From: Sphingomonas adhaesiva | GTDB lineage: Bacteria; Pseudomonadota; Alphaproteobacteria; Sphingomonadales; Sphingomonadaceae | Length of the DNA stretch: 64,000 bases | NCBI RefSeq assembly: GCF_002374855.1 | Contig: NZ_NWVC01000008.1 | Span: forward strand, 62,001-126,000 | Direction: 5' to 3' | Shown here: positions 59,962-64,000 of the stretch, in pieces | Numbering within the stretch: the first letter of the stretch is position 1 | Layout of the letters: every line of letters starts with the position of its first letter | Program-made: the position numbers and the translations under genes | The notes under the pieces: model-generated | Database searches by the model: none | Told to the model about the DNA's origin: nothing | Seen by the model: the letters and a program-made list of their open reading frames with translations, nothing else

Positions 59962-62310
59962 ATGACGACCAAGTTCATGCTGCTCGCCGGCGCCACCGCG
60001 CTGCTGTTCACCGCAACCGCCGTCGCTGCGCAGGAAGCGCCCGCGCCGACCGCCGCCGCCGACCAGCCGGCCGCCGGGGAGAATAGCGACATCGTCGTGC
60101 TGGGGTTCGGCCAGGCGCGGCAGGTGCAGACCGTGACCGCCGCCGATCTGGAGCGGCTGACCCCGGGCACGTCCCCGCTGAAGGCGGTGGCGAAACTGCC
60201 GGGCGTCAATTTCCAGTCGGCGGACGCGTTCGGCGCCTATGAATGGTCGACGCGCATCTCGCTGCGCGGGTTCAACCAGAACCAGCTGGGCTTCACGCTG
60301 GACGGCGTGCCGCTGGGCGACATGAGCTACGGCAACGTCAACGGCCTGCACATCAGCCGAGCGGCGATCTCCGAAAACCTCGCCAGCACCACCGTGGCGC
60401 AGGGCGCCGGCGCGCTGGGCACCGCATCGACCAGCAACCTGGGCGGCACGCTGCAATTCGTCACCCGCGCGCCGTCGAATGACGCCGATATCGTCGCATC
60501 GGGCACCTATGGCAGCAACGACACGATACGCGCGTTCGCGCGCATCGACACCGGCGATATCGCCGACGGGCTGAAGGGCTATATCAGCTACGGCTTCCTC
60601 ACCACCGACAAGTGGAAGGGCTATGGCGTGCAGCGCCAGCACCAGGCGAATGCCAAGCTGGTGAAGGATATCGGCGATCGCGGCGCGATCACCGCGTTCC
60701 TGAACTTCTCCGACCGGCGCGAGAACGACTATCAGGACCTCAGCTACGACATTCTGCGCCGTCGCGGCTATTATGCCGACAATATCTCGAACGACTATCC
60801 GCTCGCGCTGCAGATCGGACAGATCTACCAGAACCAGGCCGCGCGTGCGGGCAATGCCAATGCCGCCCTGCCCTATCCGAACGCCGGCCTCACCTTCCCG
60901 GCCGGCATCGGCACGGTCGACGATGCCTATTACGACGCGGCCGGCGTGCGCCGCGACTGGCTGGGCGGAATCACCTTCGATGCGAAGCTGACCGACGCGC
61001 TGTCGATCGTGTCGACCAGCTACGGGCACAAGAACCGTGGCCAGGGTTCGTGGATCACGCCCTATGTCGGCTCGCCCGCCGGCGTTCCGGACGGCAACGG
61101 CGGCACGCTGTCGGCGGCATCGCCGCTGTCGTTCCGCACCACCGAATACAGCATCCGTCGCGCCGGCAACCTCACCAACCTGGCGCTCGACATGGGGGCG
61201 AACCGGCTGGACGTGGGCGGCTGGTACGAAACCAATACGTTCAACCAGGCGCGCCGCTTCTACGGGATGACCAGCGCCGCGACGCCCAACCGCAACGCGC
61301 GCGATTTCCAGAGCGACCCGTTCTTCACCCAGTGGAACGGCAAGTACGATACCGAGACGATCCAGTATCACGTCGCCGACACGCTGACGCTCGACCGGCT
61401 GACGCTGAGCGGCGGGTGGAAGGGGATGCAGGTCCGCAACCAGGCGACGCTGCGCACCGGGTCGCTGGTGTCGGGCCGCATCCAGTCGCGCGACTGGTTC
61501 CTGCCGCAGGTGGGCGCGGTGTTCCACCTGGGCGGCGGCGCGGAGGTGTTCGCCAGCTATACCGAGAACATGCGCGCGTTCGTTTCCTCGGCCACCAGCG
61601 GGCCGTTCGCGACGACCCAGGCCGGGTTCGACGGCATCCGCAACACGCTGAAGCCCGAAACGTCGAAGACCGGCGAAGGCGGCGTGCGCCTGCGCAGCGG
61701 CGGGCTGCAGCTGTCGGCGGCGGGCTATTACATCCACTTCGCCGACCGCCTGCTGACCTTCGCCAACGGATCGGGCATCCAGGGCAACCCGCCGACGCTG
61801 AACAACGCCGGCGACGTCGAAAGCTATGGCGCGGAAGTGTCGGCCTTCTACCGCGTCATGCGCCCGCTGACGGTGTTCGCCAGCTATTCGTACAACAAGG
61901 CGACCTATCAGGATAACGTCGTCAACGCCGCGGGCACGATCCTGACCGCGACCAAGGGCAAGACCGTGGTCGACACGCCCGAGCATATGGCCAAGGGCGA
62001 GATCGTCTATGACGACAGCCGCGTGTTCGGCCGGGTCGGCGCGGATTATCTGTCGAAGCGGTATTTCACCTACCTCAACGACCAGTCGGTCGACGGGCGC
62101 GTGCTGGTCGATGCCAGCATCGGCTTCCGTTTCGGCGACGGCTCCGGCTTCCTCCGTGGCTTCGCGATCGAGGGGAGCGTGACCAACCTGACCGACAAGC
62201 AATATATCTCGACGATCGGCACCAACGGCTACACCGCCAGCGGCGACAACCAGACGCTGCTGACCGGCGCGCCGCGCCAGTGGTTCGTGACGCTGCGTCG
62301 CGGCTTCTGA
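59962..62310 (+). CDS. TonB-dependent outer-membrane receptor
   Basis: 782 aa. Signal peptide (TTKFMLLAGATALLFTATAVAAQ), plug domain (RLTPGTSPLKAVAKLPGVNFQSADAFGAYEWSTRISLRGFNQNQLGFTLDGVPLG, in parts) and a 22-strand-type barrel ending in PRQWFVTLRRGF with terminal Phe. No clear TonB box was seen. Ligand unknown; the following PQQ alcohol dehydrogenase is convergent and might hint at uptake of PQQ, a metal or an alcohol substrate, but this is speculation. Confidence 0.9.
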   Translation: MTTKFMLLAGATALLFTATAVAAQEAPAPTAAADQPAAGENSDIVVLGFGQARQVQTVTAADLERLTPGTSPLKAVAKLPGVNFQSADAFGAYEWSTRISLRGFNQNQLGFTLDGVPLGDMSYGNVNGLHISRAAISENLASTTVAQGAGALGTASTSNLGGTLQFVTRAPSNDADIVASGTYGSNDTIRAFARIDTGDIADGLKGYISYGFLTTDKWKGYGVQRQHQANAKLVKDIGDRGAITAFLNFSDRRENDYQDLSYDILRRRGYYADNISNDYPLALQIGQIYQNQAARAGNANAALPYPNAGLTFPAGIGTVDDAYYDAAGVRRDWLGGITFDAKLTDALSIVSTSYGHKNRGQGSWITPYVGSPAGVPDGNGGTLSAASPLSFRTTEYSIRRAGNLTNLALDMGANRLDVGGWYETNTFNQARRFYGMTSAATPNRNARDFQSDPFFTQWNGKYDTETIQYHVADTLTLDRLTLSGGWKGMQVRNQATLRTGSLVSGRIQSRDWFLPQVGAVFHLGGGAEVFASYTENMRAFVSSATSGPFATTQAGFDGIRNTLKPETSKTGEGGVRLRSGGLQLSAAGYYIHFADRLLTFANGSGIQGNPPTLNNAGDVESYGAEVSAFYRVMRPLTVFASYSYNKATYQDNVVNAAGTILTATKGKTVVDTPEHMAKGEIVYDDSRVFGRVGADYLSKRYFTYLNDQSVDGRVLVDASIGFRFGDGSGFLRGFAIEGSVTNLTDKQYISTIGTNGYTASGDNQTLLTGAPRQWFVTLRRGF

Positions 62311-62361
62311 CCGGACGACCGCGCGGGAGGGGGCGGCGCCCGTCCCCTCCCGCCGGCCGGA

Positions 62362-64000
62362 TCAGGGCTTCCGGGCGCCCTTGGCCGCCGCGCCATCGCC
62401 CAGGTTGGCGCGTGCCCAGCGTGCCTCGTCGATGACATAGTGGCGGATCGCCTGCGCCTGTTCCGGGGTGATGACCCGCGCGAAGCTGACCATCCCGCGT
62501 TCCTTCAACGCGCCGTCGATCAGGATCGACTTCCACGTATCGGCATCCGACAGCACGGGCGAGTTCTGGAGGTTGGGCAGCACCCCGCCGCCCATCGCGC
62601 TGGCGCCGTGGCACACCTGGCAATAGCGGCCGAACAGCAGCTTGCCCTGCGCCACCTGTTCGGGCGGCGCCTTATCATCGGGCAGCGGAACGGGCGCGGC
62701 GGGCGTCGCGCCCGGCGACGGCGGCAGCGCGGCCTTGCCGCCCAGCGCGAACACCAGCAGCCGCGGATTATTGGGCACGTCGCGCGCCTTGCCGATCGCA
62801 TAGCCGATCGACAGCGGCAGCGCGCCGCCGCGCCCGGCCAGCACCGCGACATATTGCTTGCCCTTGACCATATAGGTCGCCGCACCCGCCATGATCCCGG
62901 TGCCCGCCGGGAACGCGAACAATTGCTTGCCGGTATCGGCGGCATAGGCGCGGAATTCGCCCAGCGACGTGCCCTGGAACACCAGATTGCCGGCGGTGGC
63001 CATGGTGCCGCCGTTCCACGACGTCGGGTAATCGACCTTCCAGCGCGGCTTGTTGGCGACCGGATCCCACGCCACCAGCGATCCGGTGGCGCTGGCGATC
63101 ATCCCCTTCACCGCGGCGGCGTCGCGCGGATACATGGCATTGCCCAGATCCTGCCCGACGTTGAAGCCGATCGCCTTGCGCTGGTCGAGCGGCGAGGACG
63201 GGTTGAGATAGGCCGAGCCGACCGTCTGCGCGGGGATATAGGCCAGCCCGGTCTGCGGCGAAAACGCCATCGGCTGCCAGTTGTGCGCCGCGATCGCCGA
63301 GGGCAACGCCAGGAACGGCTTGCCGGTGCGGTAATAGCGCGACGCCGGATTCTCGATCGGCCGCCCGGTCTTCATGTCGTATCCGGTCGCCCAATTGACC
63401 CCCGGAATGAACTGGCCGGCGTTGATGAGCCGCCCGTTGGTGCGATCGACGACGTAGAAGAAGCCGTTCTTCGGCGCCTGCATCAGCACCTTGCGCGGCT
63501 GCCCGCCGATCGTCAGCGTCGCCAGCACGATCGGCTGGGTGGCGGTGAAGTCCCAGGTTTCGGCGGGCGTTTCCTGATAATGCCACAGATACTGGCCGGT
63601 TTCCGGCTTCAGCGCGACGATCGAGGACAGGAAAAGATTGTCCCCCTGTCCTTCGCTGCGCAGCCCGTGGTTCCATGGGCTGCCGTTGCCGACGCCCAGG
63701 TACAGCTGGTCCAGTTCCGCGTCGTAGACGATCGAATCCCACACCGTCCCGCCGCCGCCGGACTGTTTCCACTGGCCGTTGGCGGACCAGGTCGGCGCCA
63801 CCTTCGCCATCGCCGCGTCGGATGCCGCGCCGTCCTTCGCCCCGGTGGGGTTGGGGACGGTGTAGAAGCGCCATTTCTGCGCCCCCGTCGCCACGTCATA
63901 GGCAGTGACATAGCCGCGCACGCCGAATTCCGCGCCGCCGTTGCCGATCAGCACCATGTCCTTCACCACGCGCGGCGCGCCGGTGATCGTATAGGGCTTG
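62362..64000 (-). CDS. PQQ-dependent alcohol dehydrogenase, quinohaemoprotein type (partial)
   Basis: C-terminal 546 codons of a quinoprotein dehydrogenase; the reading frame continues past the right edge, so the N terminus and signal peptide are missing. Propeller signatures VGNGSPWNHGLRSEGQGDNLFLSSIVAL, ETWDFTATQPIVLATL and VLMQAPKNGFFYVVDRTNGRLI are present, followed by a cytochrome c domain with CQVCH (GRYCQVCHGAS), so electrons go from alcohol via PQQ to haem. After the presumed catalytic Asp (WDFT) comes Thr two residues on, not Asp, pointing to a calcium rather than a lanthanide enzyme. Confidence 0.9.
   Translation of the reverse strand, partial: KPYTITGAPRVVKDMVLIGNGGAEFGVRGYVTAYDVATGAQKWRFYTVPNPTGAKDGAASDAAMAKVAPTWSANGQWKQSGGGGTVWDSIVYDAELDQLYLGVGNGSPWNHGLRSEGQGDNLFLSSIVALKPETGQYLWHYQETPAETWDFTATQPIVLATLTIGGQPRKVLMQAPKNGFFYVVDRTNGRLINAGQFIPGVNWATGYDMKTGRPIENPASRYYRTGKPFLALPSAIAAHNWQPMAFSPQTGLAYIPAQTVGSAYLNPSSPLDQRKAIGFNVGQDLGNAMYPRDAAAVKGMIASATGSLVAWDPVANKPRWKVDYPTSWNGGTMATAGNLVFQGTSLGEFRAYAADTGKQLFAFPAGTGIMAGAATYMVKGKQYVAVLAGRGGALPLSIGYAIGKARDVPNNPRLLVFALGGKAALPPSPGATPAAPVPLPDDKAPPEQVAQGKLLFGRYCQVCHGASAMGGGVLPNLQNSPVLSDADTWKSILIDGALKERGMVSFARVITPEQAQAIRHYVIDEARWARANLGDGAAAKGARKP

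Noticed and set aside
59896..62202. 768-codon minus-strand frame opposite the TonB receptor
   Set aside because: Antisense shadow; the plus-strand receptor has a signal peptide, plug and barrel end.
62362..64000. Lanthanide-dependent (XoxF/ExaF-type) dehydrogenase
   Set aside because: The extra Asp two residues after the catalytic Asp is replaced by Thr in WDFT, and a C-terminal cytochrome c domain is present.

Overview
The window is GC-rich chromosomal DNA from an alphaproteobacterium, most probably Sphingomonas or a close relative. Supporting signs are a CtrA response regulator with a CtrA-box/GANTC promoter, the aroQ-accB-accC run, a yfgM-bamB-der cluster, a subclass B3 metallo-beta-lactamase, and one uninterrupted-looking str-S10-spc-alpha ribosomal supercluster. 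The genus assignment is an inference from gene content and protein style; no 16S gene is present. No IS element, prophage, CRISPR array, rRNA or tRNA gene was recognised.

Layout. (1) 1-10440, mostly plus strand: aroQ, accB-accC, a secreted NTF2-like protein, an island-like stretch with small repeats and a lower-GC methyltransferase, a membrane protein, a YfgD-like ArsC protein, a phospholipase D protein, purL and a DUF418 membrane protein. (2) 10490-11260: the iron-storage pair bfd-bfr. (3) 11700-21560, mostly minus strand: Hpt protein, der, bamB, yfgM-like, panB, small membrane proteins, a YffB/Spx-like protein, the B3 beta-lactamase, guaA and an EAL phosphodiesterase. (4) 21700-42480, minus strand: the ribosomal and elongation-factor supercluster in the order rpsL, rpsG, fusA, tuf, rpsJ, rplC, rplD, rplW, rplB, rpsS, rplV, rpsC, rplP, rpmC, rpsQ, terminator, rplN, rplX, rplE, rpsN, rpsH, rplF, rplR, rpsE, rpmD, rplO, secY, adk, terminator, small membrane protein, rpsM, rpsK, rpoA, rplQ, terminator. 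(5) 42700-52700: amidohydrolase, LysR regulator divergent from wrbA, VanY-like peptidase, RluA-type pseudouridine synthase, an unknown protein, arfB, a CHASE4 chemoreceptor, a free-Met-R-SO reductase, an RcnB-like protein and a universal stress protein. (6) 52800-56210: pdhC, a small membrane protein, a thioesterase and lpd, two subunits of the pyruvate dehydrogenase complex. (7) 56260-64000: a polytopic membrane protein, an AI-2E family transporter, ctrA, a TonB-dependent receptor and, convergent with it, a PQQ alcohol dehydrogenase running off the right edge.

The most informative observations are: the ctrA promoter, with a perfect TTAA-N7-TTAA site overlapping the upstream stop codon and three GANTC methylation sites within 26 bp just before it; ribosomal protein S12 carrying Arg at position 88, a residue that gives streptomycin resistance in other bacteria; an RGG/GPGG-rich N-terminal extension on ribosomal protein S5; a terminator exactly at the S10/spc operon boundary; small palindromic repeats with covarying arms scattered between genes, including inside the ribosomal cluster; and a double inverted repeat ahead of a probably acquired methyltransferase gene. 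No clearly new multi-gene system was found; most of the window is core genome.
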